DNA of 64,000 nucleotides, from NCBI RefSeq assembly GCF_003596335.1, contig NZ_QZCH01000001.1, positions 1-64,000 on the forward strand. Reading direction: 5' to 3'. Source of the DNA: Motilimonas pumila. GTDB lineage: Bacteria > Pseudomonadota > Gammaproteobacteria > Enterobacterales > CBDFNC01. The notes under the pieces are model-generated. The model saw nothing but the letters and a program-made list of their open reading frames with translations. It was not told the DNA's origin and ran no database searches. A program made the position numbers and the translations under genes. Positions 35,780-45,985 of the stretch are shown piece after piece (positions within the stretch are counted from its first letter, which is position 1; every line of letters starts with the position of its first letter).

Positions 35780-35843
35780 TGGTTTATGCCTTATAATCAG
35801 TTAGAATAGAGCCATTGTAACGACTAATTCGAGACAAACATAG

Positions 35844-36689
35844 ATGTCTAAATACCAAGGCCACCAAGCCCTGGCCGGTTTGACGCTGGGCCAGCAAAGT
35901 GATTACTCACACGGCTACGACGCCAGCTTATTACAACCCGTGCCGCGCAGTCTCAACCGCGATGACTTAGGCTTAGTGGCTGGTCAGTTGCCTTTTCACG
36001 GCTTTGATAGCTGGGGGTTATACGAGCTTTCTTGGCTTAACAGCAAAGGGAAGCCTGTGGTGGCAACAGGGCAAGTGAGAGTGGACGCAAACAGCGTCAA
36101 CCTGATCGAGTCAAAGTCGTTTAAGTTATATCTCAATAGCCTTAATCAGCATAAGTTTGCATCCACTGAAGCGGTGCAGCAGGCTTTAACCCAAGACTTG
36201 TCGGCATGCGCCGAAGGCCAGGTAGAGGTGGCTTTGCATACCCAGTTAGACACCAACAATGACGTGTTAGGCAGCTTCACGGGCACTTTAATCGATGATC
36301 TCGACATCGAAGTAGCAGGGTTTGAATTTAACCCTGACTGGCTTGTTGGTAGCACCCAAGACGAGCTTGTCAGTGAAACCTTGTACAGTCATTTGCTCAA
36401 GTCCAATTGTTTAGTCACCAACCAACCAGACTGGGGCAGCGTGCTGATCAAATACCAAGGACGAAAGATACAGCAAGAAAAATTGCTGCAGTACTTGATA
36501 TCTTTCCGCCAGCATAATGAATTTCATGAGCAGTGCGTGGAGCGTATTTTTCAGGATATAATGCGTTATTGCCAACCTGAGCGATTAACGGTTTTGGCGA
36601 AATACACCCGCAGGGGGGGCCTAGATATTAACCCATTTCGCAGTAACTTTGAGACCGAGCTAACAACCCCGAGACTTTTGCGCCAGTAG
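35844..36689 (+). CDS. queF: NADPH-dependent 7-cyano-7-deazaguanine reductase
   Basis: Reduces preQ0 to preQ1 in queuosine synthesis. A 281-residue bimodular (unicistronic YqcD-type) QueF. The catalytic Cys is C189 in [13 protein letters not shown] and Asp is D196. The NADPH motif [17 protein letters not shown] occurs at ~89-105. The divergent syd gene and synteny support the call. Confidence 0.95.
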   Translation: MSKYQGHQALAGLTLGQQSDYSHGYDASLLQPVPRSLNRDDLGLVAGQLPFHGFDSWGLYELSWLNSKGKPVVATGQVRVDANSVNLIESKSFKLYLNSLNQHKFASTEAVQQALTQDLSACAEGQVEVALHTQLDTNNDVLGSFTGTLIDDLDIEVAGFEFNPDWLVGSTQDELVSETLYSHLLKSNCLVTNQPDWGSVLIKYQGRKIQQEKLLQYLISFRQHNEFHEQCVERIFQDIMRYCQPERLTVLAKYTRRGGLDINPFRSNFETELTTPRLLRQ

Positions 36690-36771
36690 TTATTTGTTTG
36701 TCATGCTGTTGCCATTATCATGTTAGTTTGCGATTAAGCCTATGTGGCTGAATTTTGGAAAATAGATTACG

Positions 36772-38994
36772 TTGAAGCTCTCTCGTCTTATCCCCTCTTG
36801 GTGTCTTTTTATTTGCCTTGGTTGGTTCAGCCTTGGCTTACAGGCCCAAGATATCATCAACATGGATCTCAACCGTGAGCTTGGCGCTGCTTATCAGTTG
36901 CACCGCAAAGCGCCGTTGCAATGTATCGAGATTGTTGACGAGTTTCTGTCGGAAAATAAAACCCAACTGCAACAAAGCCGCAACGCTTTCAACAACAAAG
37001 ACAGCTTTTCACTGAGCTCAGACAATACCCAAGCCATTATTCACGCATTCCAGATAAAGTCCATCTGTTACAGCAAGCTGAAAAACTTGGACCAAGCCCA
37101 AGTCAACATTGAAATTGCCATCGAGTTAGCTCAAGTAAACAAGCAATTGTTTGAATTGGCTCATTCACAATTATTGTTTGGGCAACTCTTATTTGACCAA
37201 GCACAAAAACCGATAGAGGCACTGCGACAAGTGCAACAAGCCTCTTTACAGGCAGAAAGCTTGTCAGGGGATGAAACCGCTAACCTGCAGTTAGCCATTC
37301 ACCTTGCACTGGCCGACTTTTACACCCAAAAAGATAAATTCCAACAAGCCAATCAAGAATTAGAAGCGGCCAAGTCTATTGCTAATAAGCTGGGTCAAGC
37401 ACCGCTCATTGCCTGGGTGAACTTTTACTGGGGCCGTTATTACATCCGTATTTCTCAACCTCAATTAGCATTGAGTCACTACGTGGACGCCAAAAGCATG
37501 GCGGAAAATACTCAGGACCAAGAGTTAATCGCCCGTGCTACTCATGAAATTTCTGATATTTACCGGATCCAAGGGAAATTAGACAAAGCCCTGCATTATG
37601 CCAACTTATCCGCGTCAGCCTACCAAGAGCTTGAAGACGAGCGCGAACTGGCTCACGCCTTGATTTACATGGCTATTTTGCACCGTAAAAACCAAGAGTA
37701 CTCCCTTTCAATGGTGTATTTTGGTAACGCCGAAGACTTGCTAACTAACCTTAAAGACGTGCCTGGTATTGCTTTGTGTTACTTTGAAATGGGTAAAACC
37801 TTTTTGAAAATGCACAGCGTAGACGAAGCCCGCGACGCGTTAAACACGGCCCGCTTTCAGTTTAAAAAACTCGATGACACTAAGCGCTTAGCCGACACGT
37901 TACTGTTACTCGGTCGCCTGAACATTGAGCAAGGTGAAGCCGGCATCGCCCGTATTCAGCTTGAAAAAGTATTGGCTATCAGTGAATCTCTGGCGCTATT
38001 AGAGCAACGTGAACGCGCGTATGAGCTTTTAGCAGCAGCCTACGAGCTCACCGGTCATTATCGTAAAGCGATAGAGAACTTTAAACAGTTCCACGCGCTA
38101 CAGACAAAAATCAAACAGCTTGAATTTACCCTAGAACAGAATAAATTTAATGAGCAGTATCAGTTAATTGAACGTACTCAGCAAATAACGGTATTAGAGC
38201 AAGACAACCAAAAGTTGTCAGACAAGCTGCAAATTTTCCTTACCGTTACCGTGGTCATTGCGGCTTTACTGTTTGTGCTGTTTTATCGCTACACCAGCAA
38301 TTGGCTCAAGCTTAAGCATTTAAAGAACAGCAACAGGCAATTAAACCAGCAGCTAAACCAGCACCCCTCTACTCTGCTGCCGCTGTTTACTGATCAAGTT
38401 CAACAGTCTCTCACTCATACGAACCAGCGCCCTGCCGAAATTTTCTGCTTGCTAACAGTGCCGTTTTTGAATGAAATATATCAACAATTTGGCGTCTTAA
38501 AAGCGCAACGAATTGAAAAAGAATTTGGTATGTTTTTACAAACGCGACAAAAAACCGGGGAAACCTTTTACCAAGTAAAAGATAACCAACTGCTGTTTAT
38601 TTGCCCGCGCGAACCGGAACACAACCCGGCAAAAATTGCCGACAAGCTGGCTCAAAAAGTGGATGAATTTGCCAGCAAACACGACCTTAATACCCGTATA
38701 GCCATGGGTATGATTGGTTTTCCTTTCTTGCCCAAAGCCCCTGGCGCCATTGACCATAAACGTGGCGTTGACTTGGCATACTTGGCATTATTAGGAGCAC
38801 AACAATTGCAAGTTCAGCACGAACAAACTTGGCTAGAGTTGTACGCGATAGACTGTCCTCAGGCTGCCTTCTTCAATGGCGACATTTGGCAACTGGGGCA
38901 ACAAGCGATTGCCAAAGGCTTAGTAAAAGTAAACTGTAATGGCGATAAAACCCTGTTGTCTTGGCCGCTACTGCAAGCCAGCCATCACCATTAA
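36772..38994 (+). CDS. TPR-repeat membrane protein with degenerate GGDEF-like domain
   Basis: A 740-residue protein. Residues 1-25 are a signal peptide (ending LGLQAQ). Residues ~50-450 are tetratricopeptide repeats in the periplasm (e.g. AHALIYMAILHRKNQEYSLS). Residues ~486-507 are one transmembrane helix (FLTVTVVIAALLFVLF), and ~560-735 are cytoplasmic and follow the GGDEF fold, but the signature is replaced (FYQVKDNQLLFICP), so diguanylate cyclase activity is unlikely. It starts with TTG 36772 and a weak ribosome site. The next gene is an intact diguanylate cyclase, which suggests a sensory partner role, but no direct evidence exists. Confidence 0.8.
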   Translation: MKLSRLIPSWCLFICLGWFSLGLQAQDIINMDLNRELGAAYQLHRKAPLQCIEIVDEFLSENKTQLQQSRNAFNNKDSFSLSSDNTQAIIHAFQIKSICYSKLKNLDQAQVNIEIAIELAQVNKQLFELAHSQLLFGQLLFDQAQKPIEALRQVQQASLQAESLSGDETANLQLAIHLALADFYTQKDKFQQANQELEAAKSIANKLGQAPLIAWVNFYWGRYYIRISQPQLALSHYVDAKSMAENTQDQELIARATHEISDIYRIQGKLDKALHYANLSASAYQELEDERELAHALIYMAILHRKNQEYSLSMVYFGNAEDLLTNLKDVPGIALCYFEMGKTFLKMHSVDEARDALNTARFQFKKLDDTKRLADTLLLLGRLNIEQGEAGIARIQLEKVLAISESLALLEQRERAYELLAAAYELTGHYRKAIENFKQFHALQTKIKQLEFTLEQNKFNEQYQLIERTQQITVLEQDNQKLSDKLQIFLTVTVVIAALLFVLFYRYTSNWLKLKHLKNSNRQLNQQLNQHPSTLLPLFTDQVQQSLTHTNQRPAEIFCLLTVPFLNEIYQQFGVLKAQRIEKEFGMFLQTRQKTGETFYQVKDNQLLFICPREPEHNPAKIADKLAQKVDEFASKHDLNTRIAMGMIGFPFLPKAPGAIDHKRGVDLAYLALLGAQQLQVQHEQTWLELYAIDCPQAAFFNGDIWQLGQQAIAKGLVKVNCNGDKTLLSWPLLQASHHH

Positions 38995-39050
38995 TTACGA
39001 GTGACTAAGCTGATTAAGATATTTTATATATAAAAGATAAAGATGAATTA

Positions 39051-39067
39051 TGTGATCTTGTGTCACA
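39051..39067. promoter_or_regulatory. CRP-like inverted repeat upstream of the diguanylate cyclase
   Basis: TGTGA-N7-TCACA, one base longer than the CRP spacing of N6, about 90 bases before ATG 39154. It may be a weak CRP/FNR-type or unrelated operator. Confidence 0.3.
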
Positions 39068-39153
39068 TTTACAACTGGGGCAAAATGGTTTTATAAAATT
39101 TGACTCAGTAAATAGTACCAACTAGTCATCAAACGGATATCGGCAAAGCACAT

Positions 39154-40644
39154 ATGGAAAACAAACTCGTCTGCCAGCTCATCACGCAACTTGCCAACAC
39201 TGTTAAGGCGCAAGATCATGAGTTGGACGAAAAACTCGATAAGCTGACACGAAAAATCGTCAGCAGCGGCTCTTACCATGGCGCAGCCAGTGAGCTCCAC
39301 GCCATTTTAGCTTACCTCGATGAGCACACTGTCGGCCTTAAGCCCGCGATTGCGGAATACGAAGAAAAAGCCAATAACGCCTTGGAAAAACTACAGAAAG
39401 TTCAAGGCCTATCGCATTCAATGCACGACGACATTCGCTCGTTTTTATCCGAGCCCGCGCCAAGCTCTTTACACGACCACCAAGAACGCTTGCTGGAAGT
39501 GATAGGGTTTTATCAAGAAACCTTAAACACCAAAGAGAAAACCAATCCCGACTTTTTGCGTGAGCGAAATCAAGGCGAAGAAAAGCCAACCGCGGAAATG
39601 GACCCTAAAGTGCATGAGCGCACTTGTGATGAACTACAACGCCTTATTACCGAGTTAGATTTCGCCGGTGAATTTGGCGAAGCTCTCTCCCGTGTACGCA
39701 GCCAACTGCTGAACGGCGTAGAGCCACAAGCGTTACCGGCAATTTGTCTAAAAATCATAAACTTAATTATCGATGGCACCCGGGAAGAGCGCAAAGCATC
39801 TCAAGCATTTTTGTACTCTTTAAACGAAAGCTTAAGCTCATTCCACTATTCATTTAACTCATCAATGAGTGAAACCCGTGGTTTGCACAGTGACCAACAA
39901 AACCTGAATGACGAGCTCAAATCGCACATCAAAACTATGGGGCTGCAAATTGACAGTACTCATGACTTATTGCACCTAAAACTGTCTATCCAAGGTCAGC
40001 TGAAAGAAATTAACAAGCTATTAGAAACTCGTGAAGATTTTGAGAGTAAAGAAAAAGAGCTGCAAAGCCGCCTGAGCCAAATGGAAGCCAAGCTCAAGCT
40101 GATGAAAGAAGAAACATCAGAGTATAAAAAACGTTTAAGCTCGCAAAAGCATAAACTGTTTTTAGACAGCTTAACCCACGTTTATAACCGGGCCGCATTA
40201 GACGAGCGCTTAGAGCTGGAATTTAAACGCTGGCAGCGTTATCACAACCCCTTATGTCTGGCCATTGTTGACATCGACTTCTTTAAGCGAATCAATGACA
40301 GCTACGGACATATGGCAGGCGACAAGGCGTTAAAAGTCATCGCGCGCGCGCTGCAAAAATCTTTACGGGATACCGATTTTATCGCCCGCTTTGGCGGTGA
40401 AGAGTTTGTCATTTTAATGCCGAACCTGGATTCAGAAGATATCGCTATACCGTTCCAAAAGCTGATTGATACCATCAAGGCTATCCCATTCAAATTTAAA
40501 GATAATAAAGTTTCCATCACCATTTCAATCGGCACCACCTTATTCAAAGAAGGTGACCAGCCATTAGACGCATTTGAACGTGCCGATCAAGCCCTGTACG
40601 ACGCTAAACACCAAGGTCGCGACCAGGTTGTGATCAGTCTTTAG
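39154..40644 (+). CDS. Diguanylate cyclase (GGDEF)
   Basis: A 496-residue cytosolic protein. Residues 1-330 are long helices, probably a coiled-coil input domain (RDAE-like heptads near 290-330). Residues ~331-496 are a GGDEF domain with the active site GGEEF (414-418) and the inhibitory site RDTD (405-408) five residues before it, so it should make cyclic di-GMP and be feedback-inhibited. There is no membrane helix. A terminator follows. Confidence 0.93.
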   Translation: MENKLVCQLITQLANTVKAQDHELDEKLDKLTRKIVSSGSYHGAASELHAILAYLDEHTVGLKPAIAEYEEKANNALEKLQKVQGLSHSMHDDIRSFLSEPAPSSLHDHQERLLEVIGFYQETLNTKEKTNPDFLRERNQGEEKPTAEMDPKVHERTCDELQRLITELDFAGEFGEALSRVRSQLLNGVEPQALPAICLKIINLIIDGTREERKASQAFLYSLNESLSSFHYSFNSSMSETRGLHSDQQNLNDELKSHIKTMGLQIDSTHDLLHLKLSIQGQLKEINKLLETREDFESKEKELQSRLSQMEAKLKLMKEETSEYKKRLSSQKHKLFLDSLTHVYNRAALDERLELEFKRWQRYHNPLCLAIVDIDFFKRINDSYGHMAGDKALKVIARALQKSLRDTDFIARFGGEEFVILMPNLDSEDIAIPFQKLIDTIKAIPFKFKDNKVSITISIGTTLFKEGDQPLDAFERADQALYDAKHQGRDQVVISL

Positions 40645-40681
40645 GAATAAAGCTGATATAAAGCTATACTAATCATAATGT

Positions 40682-40709
40682 TAAAGGGGCAATTTTGCCC
40701 CTTTATTTA
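40682..40709 (+). terminator. Terminator of the diguanylate cyclase gene
   Basis: AAAGGGGC-AATTTT-GCCCCTTT stem followed by ATTTAT, 37 bases after the stop codon. Confidence 0.75.
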
Positions 40710-40724
40710 TCCTAAGGGGGCCTT

Positions 40725-42086
40725 ATGATTACCCACATTAATCCTGTGGGCAGCATGGATTTGCTGTCTCAACTTGAAGTCGACCGTCTTAAAAAAACCG
40801 CCAGCAGCGAACTTTACCAAATGTATCGTAACTGCTCTCTGGCTGTGCTCAATTCCGGCAGTAAAACGGATAGCAGTAAAGAAATCCTTGAAAAATATGC
40901 CAATTTTGAAATCAGCGTCATTCGCCGAGAACGAGGCGTAAAGCTCGAACTGTTTAATGCGCCTGAGCACGCTTTTGTGGATGGTGAAATCATTCGCGGT
41001 ATTCAAGAGCACCTATTCTCTGTGTTGCGCGACCTAGTCTATTTAAACAGCCAATTGCCGCAGCAGATCCCCACTGAAGAAGCCGAGCTTACGACGTACA
41101 CCACCAACAAAGTATTCTCAATCTTACGTAACTCTCGGGTATTAAGGCCGGGCGTAGATCCCAGCTTAATCGTTTGTTGGGGAGGTCACTCGATCAACGA
41201 AGGTGAATATAAATACACCCGCGAAATAGGCAACGAATTAGGCTTAAGGGAACTCAACATATGTACCGGCTGTGGCCCAGGTGCAATGGAAGGCCCGATG
41301 AAGGGTGCCACCGTTGGCCATGCTAAACAAAGGGTTAAAGGCGGTCGATACGTGGGTCTGACCGAGCCAAGCATCATTGCTGCGGAGCCACCTAACCCTA
41401 TCGTTAATGAACTGGTTATTTTACCCGACATTGAAAAGCGCTTAGAGGCCTTTGTGCGCATGGCACATGGCATCATTATCTTCCCAGGTGGCGTGGGCAC
41501 GGCTGAAGAACTTTTATATATCTTGGGCATCATGATGCATCCAGAGAACAAGCGCCAACCGCTGCCGATTATTCTGACCGGACCAAAAGAAAGCGAAGAA
41601 TACTTCCGCACCATTGATGAGTTTATTGGTGCAACCTTAGGTTTTGAAGCCCAGCGCCATTACCAAATCATCATCGATGATGCTGCCAGCGCCGCGCAAT
41701 TGCTAAAACAAGCCATGCCGAAAGTAAAAGATTACCGTCACGCCATTGGCGACGCGTATACCTTTAACTGGTCACTCAAGATTGAGCATGACTTTCAAGT
41801 GCCATTTGTGCCTAATCACGAAAATATGGCCGCATTAAACCTTAATTTAGACCAAGAGCCGCAAGTGCTCGCCGCTCAATTACGCCGAGCATTTTCAGGT
41901 ATTGTGGCCGGTAACGTCAAAGAAGAAGGCCTAGAAGCAATTGAGCAACATGGGCCGTTCCAAATCAATGGCGACCCTAAATTAATGAAAATGATGGATA
42001 AACTGTTACAAGATTTTGTCAAACAGCATAGAATGAAGCTGCCCGGTACAAAATATTCACCTTGTTACGAAATAGTCAAAAGTTAA
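40725..42086 (+). CDS. ppnN: Pyrimidine/purine nucleotide 5'-monophosphate nucleosidase PpnN
   Basis: Hydrolyses NMPs to ribose 5-phosphate and a base; in E. coli it is controlled by (p)ppGpp. It has 453 residues: an N-terminal domain, a central Rossmann LOG/TIGR00730-like domain with [16 protein letters not shown] and the nucleotide motif [12 protein letters not shown], and a C-terminal domain. The next gene starts one base after the stop, in the same order as E. coli ygdH-xni. Confidence 0.95.
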   Translation: MITHINPVGSMDLLSQLEVDRLKKTASSELYQMYRNCSLAVLNSGSKTDSSKEILEKYANFEISVIRRERGVKLELFNAPEHAFVDGEIIRGIQEHLFSVLRDLVYLNSQLPQQIPTEEAELTTYTTNKVFSILRNSRVLRPGVDPSLIVCWGGHSINEGEYKYTREIGNELGLRELNICTGCGPGAMEGPMKGATVGHAKQRVKGGRYVGLTEPSIIAAEPPNPIVNELVILPDIEKRLEAFVRMAHGIIIFPGGVGTAEELLYILGIMMHPENKRQPLPIILTGPKESEEYFRTIDEFIGATLGFEAQRHYQIIIDDAASAAQLLKQAMPKVKDYRHAIGDAYTFNWSLKIEHDFQVPFVPNHENMAALNLNLDQEPQVLAAQLRRAFSGIVAGNVKEEGLEAIEQHGPFQINGDPKLMKMMDKLLQDFVKQHRMKLPGTKYSPCYEIVKS

Positions 42087-42869
42087 ATGCCCAATACCTT
42101 ACTGATAGTGGATGCGATGAACCTCATTCGTCGCATTCACGCGGTGTCAGAGAACCAACACCCAACTGAAAAATCGAGTTTAATCGCCACCTTACACGCC
42201 AGCGTCAATGCTTGTTTAAAGCTGCTAAAACAGGTGCCATCAAGCCATGTAATAGCCGTATTTGACGGCCAGCAGCCTAGCTGGCGTCACGATATTTATC
42301 CAGAGTACAAACAAGGCCGCAAGCCTGCGCCCTCTGCTTTGGTGGAATACTTAGAGCCAATTCAAGACGCCCTGCTCGCCCAAGGCATTGAATCCTTAGT
42401 CAGTGAAAGTGACGAAGCGGACGACTTGATTGCCACCTTAGCGAGTAAAGTAGCCAGTAAACACAAGCAAGTGTGCATTGTCTCTACCGATAAGGGCTTT
42501 TTTCAGCTGCATCAAACCTACATAGTGCAATACGACCACTTTGCACAAACCTGGTTTAACAGTCAGCAACATTGTCAAAAATTAGGCATTCAAACCTCGC
42601 AGTTACTTGATTACTGGGCTTTGGTGGGGATCAGCGGCAGCAATATCAAAGGCGCGGCAGGCATCGGCCCTAAAAGCGCCGCGAAATTGTTGCACGAGTT
42701 GCAAACGATTGAAGACATTGAAAAAGCAGACAGTGAAGATAAGCTGGTTCGAAAGGCCCAAGCCGATATCAGCAATGTAAAGCTGGCCAAACAGCTGTTA
42801 ACACTCAAGCATGATATTCCCTTAGGCTTTAGTTTAAAAGAGTTACGCTATTCGCCGCAGTCACCTTAA
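42087..42869 (+). CDS. xni: Flap endonuclease Xni
   Basis: A 260-residue 5'-nuclease (ExoIX/YgdG). LLIVDAMNLIRR, VIAVFDGQQPSWR, SESDEADDLIATLA and VSTDKGFFQL supply the metal-binding acids; GISGSNIKGAAGIGPKSAAK is the helix-3-turn-helix DNA-binding motif. The enzyme lacks the PolA polymerase part. It is directly after ppnN without spacing. Confidence 0.95.
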   Translation: MPNTLLIVDAMNLIRRIHAVSENQHPTEKSSLIATLHASVNACLKLLKQVPSSHVIAVFDGQQPSWRHDIYPEYKQGRKPAPSALVEYLEPIQDALLAQGIESLVSESDEADDLIATLASKVASKHKQVCIVSTDKGFFQLHQTYIVQYDHFAQTWFNSQQHCQKLGIQTSQLLDYWALVGISGSNIKGAAGIGPKSAAKLLHELQTIEDIEKADSEDKLVRKAQADISNVKLAKQLLTLKHDIPLGFSLKELRYSPQSP

Positions 42870-43259
42870 TTACCAGTGAAAAGCACTCATGTGTGGCCAT
42901 GCCAATAAAGTTCACTTGCGGGTGTAACGAGTTGGCGTGATTAGGCTGGAAGAGTTTTTGCTTTGAAAGCAATTAGAGTAAATACTTATTTATAATCCAT
43001 TAATGCTAAAATCGAATTAACGCTCATAAATAAGGCCGCCTGAGTGGCAGCCTCTTATACGATAGATATCTGGTTAACATTGCCACCTTCGCTTAGCTAC
43101 AAACAACATAGCGAGAGGGCTATTAGTCCAACCGAGAGACCAGCGCCAGATGATGAGCTGTTATCATCACAACCGATATTTCCGCCATCACTATCGATAT
43201 CTGCCACAGTCACCTGTATTAGGAAAATGTATCGAAAATACGTAGATTAGTGGTGGATT
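42870..43259. other. Intergenic region between xni and the GIY-YIG pair
   Basis: About 390 bases, apparently a boundary of an inserted segment. Short inverted repeats occur (GATGA/TCATC near 43151-43168). A 68-codon frame at 43044 has no recognised similarity. I see no tRNA, integrase or attachment repeat. Confidence 0.4.
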
Positions 43260-44495
43260 TTAAGCTGCGCTCTCGCTTAGCTCATACATACCATCAAATT
43301 TTGATAGCTCTGATAAAACTTCATCTGGCTCAACAAAGAAGAACTCTTTCCTGTTATTGACTAGGTTCACTCGCTGCTCTGAAAATTTACGGTGAAGATA
43401 TTTTTCTAGTCTTGGGGCATCATCAGTAAACGCAAACGCATGAACATCAAACAGCTCTGGTACAGACGCATCACCTAATTCTTTAACCCGATCATTTGGA
43501 TCTGCACGCCTTGTCATCCCAATCTTAACCACGCCCTCGCCAAATGAAACTGGATTAGAAATTACGTACACATAGCCTGCCCTTGTCAGCTGAGCTAAAG
43601 ATACTGCCCGCTTCTCTTTCTCTCGTAGTGTTTCTAGCTCTTGCTTATGCAGCGCATATAACGCTTTTTGGTCTTCGGTACACGACTCTAACTTACGCAG
43701 CTCTTCAGCCACCAATCGCTCCATCACCTCACGGTCTCTTTGGGCTTTCTCTGCTGCAGCCTTAATCCGCTTTTCTTCACGCTCAGATTCCCGTTGCATC
43801 CGTGCTTCTTCGCGCTCATCTTCCTTAATTTCCTGTTTTAACTGGTTCAACTCATAACCCAAACGTAATTCTTGAATTTTTAGTTGCAGATAACCTTCGC
43901 TAAGGTAAGTTTTTACGATGCTTCCTGAATCGTTGATCTCATTGAATGCCTTCTTAGTCCGATCGATTAACCGGTTCACGTTATTCCAATCAACCAAAGC
44001 AGACGCGGCCTTAAATTCATTATCTAGGCAACGTAACCTAAGCTTAATCTCGCGATTAAATAGTTTCTTAGCCTCTGATTTCTTACCATTAACAACAACA
44101 TCACTACCCATATGGCAGGTGCAAGCCTTCTTCTCGCTTACATGATACTTCAAAGTATTCTTTACTGCCTTAAGTTGGCTATCTATCTCATCCAAATTCT
44201 TACTATTAGAAACATTCACATAAGTAACAAGGTCACTAGTACCAACACCCAGATAATATTGAGCAAGACGCTGCTCACTGCCACGCAACTCTATCAACTT
44301 GGCTTGATAGCTAGATTGCAACGATGCATATTGCTCTGCTAGTTCAGATAACGTTAACTCGATTTTTGATGCTGGCGCGTAAATTTTCTGGATTTCAGCA
44401 TCACGAGATTCAAAACTCTTCAATTTTGATCGGGTGTTTAACAGCAAGAGCAAGGAAAACACTAGCATCACCGATAAACCAATAGTGATATACAT
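43260..44495 (-). CDS. Membrane-anchored DUF4041 / GIY-YIG (T5orf172, MUG113) nuclease-domain protein, paralogue 1
   Basis: A 411-residue protein. Residues 3-20 are a membrane helix, ~80-215 a DUF4041-like helical region containing a CTC stretch (ACTCHMG), ~215-300 a charged coiled coil (EREEARMQRESEREEKRIKA) and ~305-390 the GIY-YIG domain. The last has AGYVYVISNPVSFGEGVVKI and GMTRRADPNDRVKELGDA, with the K-I-G form of the YIG motif, Arg and the catalytic-type Glu in LEKYLHRKF. AAGGAG precedes the start. It is the second gene of a pair 12 bases after paralogue 2. Nuclease activity is inferred; the biological role is unknown. Confidence 0.88.
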   Translation of the reverse strand: MYITIGLSVMLVFSLLLLLNTRSKLKSFESRDAEIQKIYAPASKIELTLSELAEQYASLQSSYQAKLIELRGSEQRLAQYYLGVGTSDLVTYVNVSNSKNLDEIDSQLKAVKNTLKYHVSEKKACTCHMGSDVVVNGKKSEAKKLFNREIKLRLRCLDNEFKAASALVDWNNVNRLIDRTKKAFNEINDSGSIVKTYLSEGYLQLKIQELRLGYELNQLKQEIKEDEREEARMQRESEREEKRIKAAAEKAQRDREVMERLVAEELRKLESCTEDQKALYALHKQELETLREKEKRAVSLAQLTRAGYVYVISNPVSFGEGVVKIGMTRRADPNDRVKELGDASVPELFDVHAFAFTDDAPRLEKYLHRKFSEQRVNLVNNRKEFFFVEPDEVLSELSKFDGMYELSESAA

Positions 44496-44507
44496 GATTT
44501 GAGCTCC

Positions 44508-45857
44508 TTAAATTGATGCTGGTAGCTGATTAGACAGGGCTTTAGATTTAGAGGCCTGATGCTTGATAGACTCTCTAATCAAAAGGCTCTCACGGTATTC
44601 TTTAGCTTCAATATCAAAATACCAATCACACTCTATGCCCAATTTCTCCATGGCATCAGCGACTTCTTTCGGCGTAACCTTAAAAAACTCTTTCCGATGG
44701 TTATCTGTGTTTACACGTCTATCATTGAACTTACGGTGCAGTGTTTTCTCAATAGTTGGAGCGTCCTCAACAAAGGTCAACGTATGGACATCGAACTTAA
44801 ATGGAACACTGGCATCACCAAGCTCATTAACTCGATCCATTGGCTCTAGACGTCGAGTCATACCAATCTTCACTACTCCTTCACCGAAACTACCAATATT
44901 AGAGATTACGTAAATGTATCCGGCTCTAGTAAGTTGTGCCTGAGAAGTAGCTCGCTCGAACTTGCTCTCAAGTTTTTCAATCTCACCCTGCATGCGGTTA
45001 ATTTTATCTTGCATGTCTACTGCTTTGGCACCATGTAGCTTCTGAGCAAGCTCTTTGGCCTTAATTAAATCAGATTTACGGTAGTAAATATCGTCCTCTA
45101 GATCCTCTATGTCACCACCAGATCTCTTAGCTTGTTCACGTAACAAGGCCTGCTGCTTCTTCTTTTCCTGCTTCAAGTCTTCTTTATGTTTTAACTCTCC
45201 ATGCCAAACTGTTAACTCATGGAGCTTCAGATTGAGGTAGGTGGAAGATATTGTGACATTGGCTGTCTCACCTAATTTTCCTAACTGTTCTTCTAGACGA
45301 ATCAGCTTCTTCTTTGCTGTTTCATGTGTGGAATGGCGCATCTGCTTTCTGATCATATCGAACTCGGCATTGAACGCTTTCAGTAGCAGGCTCTGATAAG
45401 CATACACCATTCGAGCGCCATCTCTTCGGCTACCGAACCAACTCCAATCTGAGTAAGCACTCGTAGCACCACCTGATTTAATTATCTGAAATTGGTCTTC
45501 GAGACACGAATCAATCTTATCCTTTAGCGCTTGGCTATCATCAAACTTAAACGTTGGTGGCAAAAGGCCAACATCAATGTATTTCAGCTGTTCAATGTTC
45601 TGAGACAACTCATCTTGTAACTGGGAAAATACCGGCCTTCCATCAGATAACTTTTGAGTAACTTTTTGAATCGAATGTACTAATTCCTGCACTATTTCTT
45701 CTACGGCTTTCTCTTTTAGAGCATTCTCTTTACGCTCCACATTACTAGCTAAGGCTTTGCTTTTCTTGGAAGTCGAGTACACTTTAAAAAGGATAATTGC
45801 TGTCAAAACTGACAGAGCTATCCAAATAGGCTGATACGAATTTGCGTCATCTAACAT
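44508..45857 (-). CDS. Membrane-anchored DUF4041 / GIY-YIG nuclease-domain protein, paralogue 2
   Basis: A 449-residue protein, the first gene of the pair. Residues ~8-27 are a membrane helix (YQPIWIALSVLTAIILFKVY). A long helical DUF4041-like region (RRDGARMVYAYQSLLLKAFN, LIRLEEQLGKLGETANVTIS, STYLNLKLHELTVW) leads to a coiled coil and the GIY-YIG domain (AGYIYVISNIGSFGEGVVKI, GMTRRLEPMDRVNELGDASV, IEKTLHRKFNDRRVN). It shares much of its C-terminal half with paralogue 1, but the N-terminal halves diverge. ATG 45857 follows GGAG; the frame allows 45890. The pair is likely co-transcribed. Confidence 0.88.
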   Translation of the reverse strand: MLDDANSYQPIWIALSVLTAIILFKVYSTSKKSKALASNVERKENALKEKAVEEIVQELVHSIQKVTQKLSDGRPVFSQLQDELSQNIEQLKYIDVGLLPPTFKFDDSQALKDKIDSCLEDQFQIIKSGGATSAYSDWSWFGSRRDGARMVYAYQSLLLKAFNAEFDMIRKQMRHSTHETAKKKLIRLEEQLGKLGETANVTISSTYLNLKLHELTVWHGELKHKEDLKQEKKKQQALLREQAKRSGGDIEDLEDDIYYRKSDLIKAKELAQKLHGAKAVDMQDKINRMQGEIEKLESKFERATSQAQLTRAGYIYVISNIGSFGEGVVKIGMTRRLEPMDRVNELGDASVPFKFDVHTLTFVEDAPTIEKTLHRKFNDRRVNTDNHRKEFFKVTPKEVADAMEKLGIECDWYFDIEAKEYRESLLIRESIKHQASKSKALSNQLPASI

Positions 45858-45985
45858 GGAGTCTCCAATTATCTTTATAGCACCGCGCAAGCGGCCACTG
45901 CGAAATAAGCACGAGTAAAGTTAAATCACTAATAGTATACGGCTGGCTGATGAATAACGTTGAAATCAATCAATTCACGGCATAA

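Noticed and set aside
43044-43250. Forward 68-codon frame near the GIY-YIG pair
   Set aside because: No recognised similarity and no clear ribosome site; too weak to propose as a third component of the pair.
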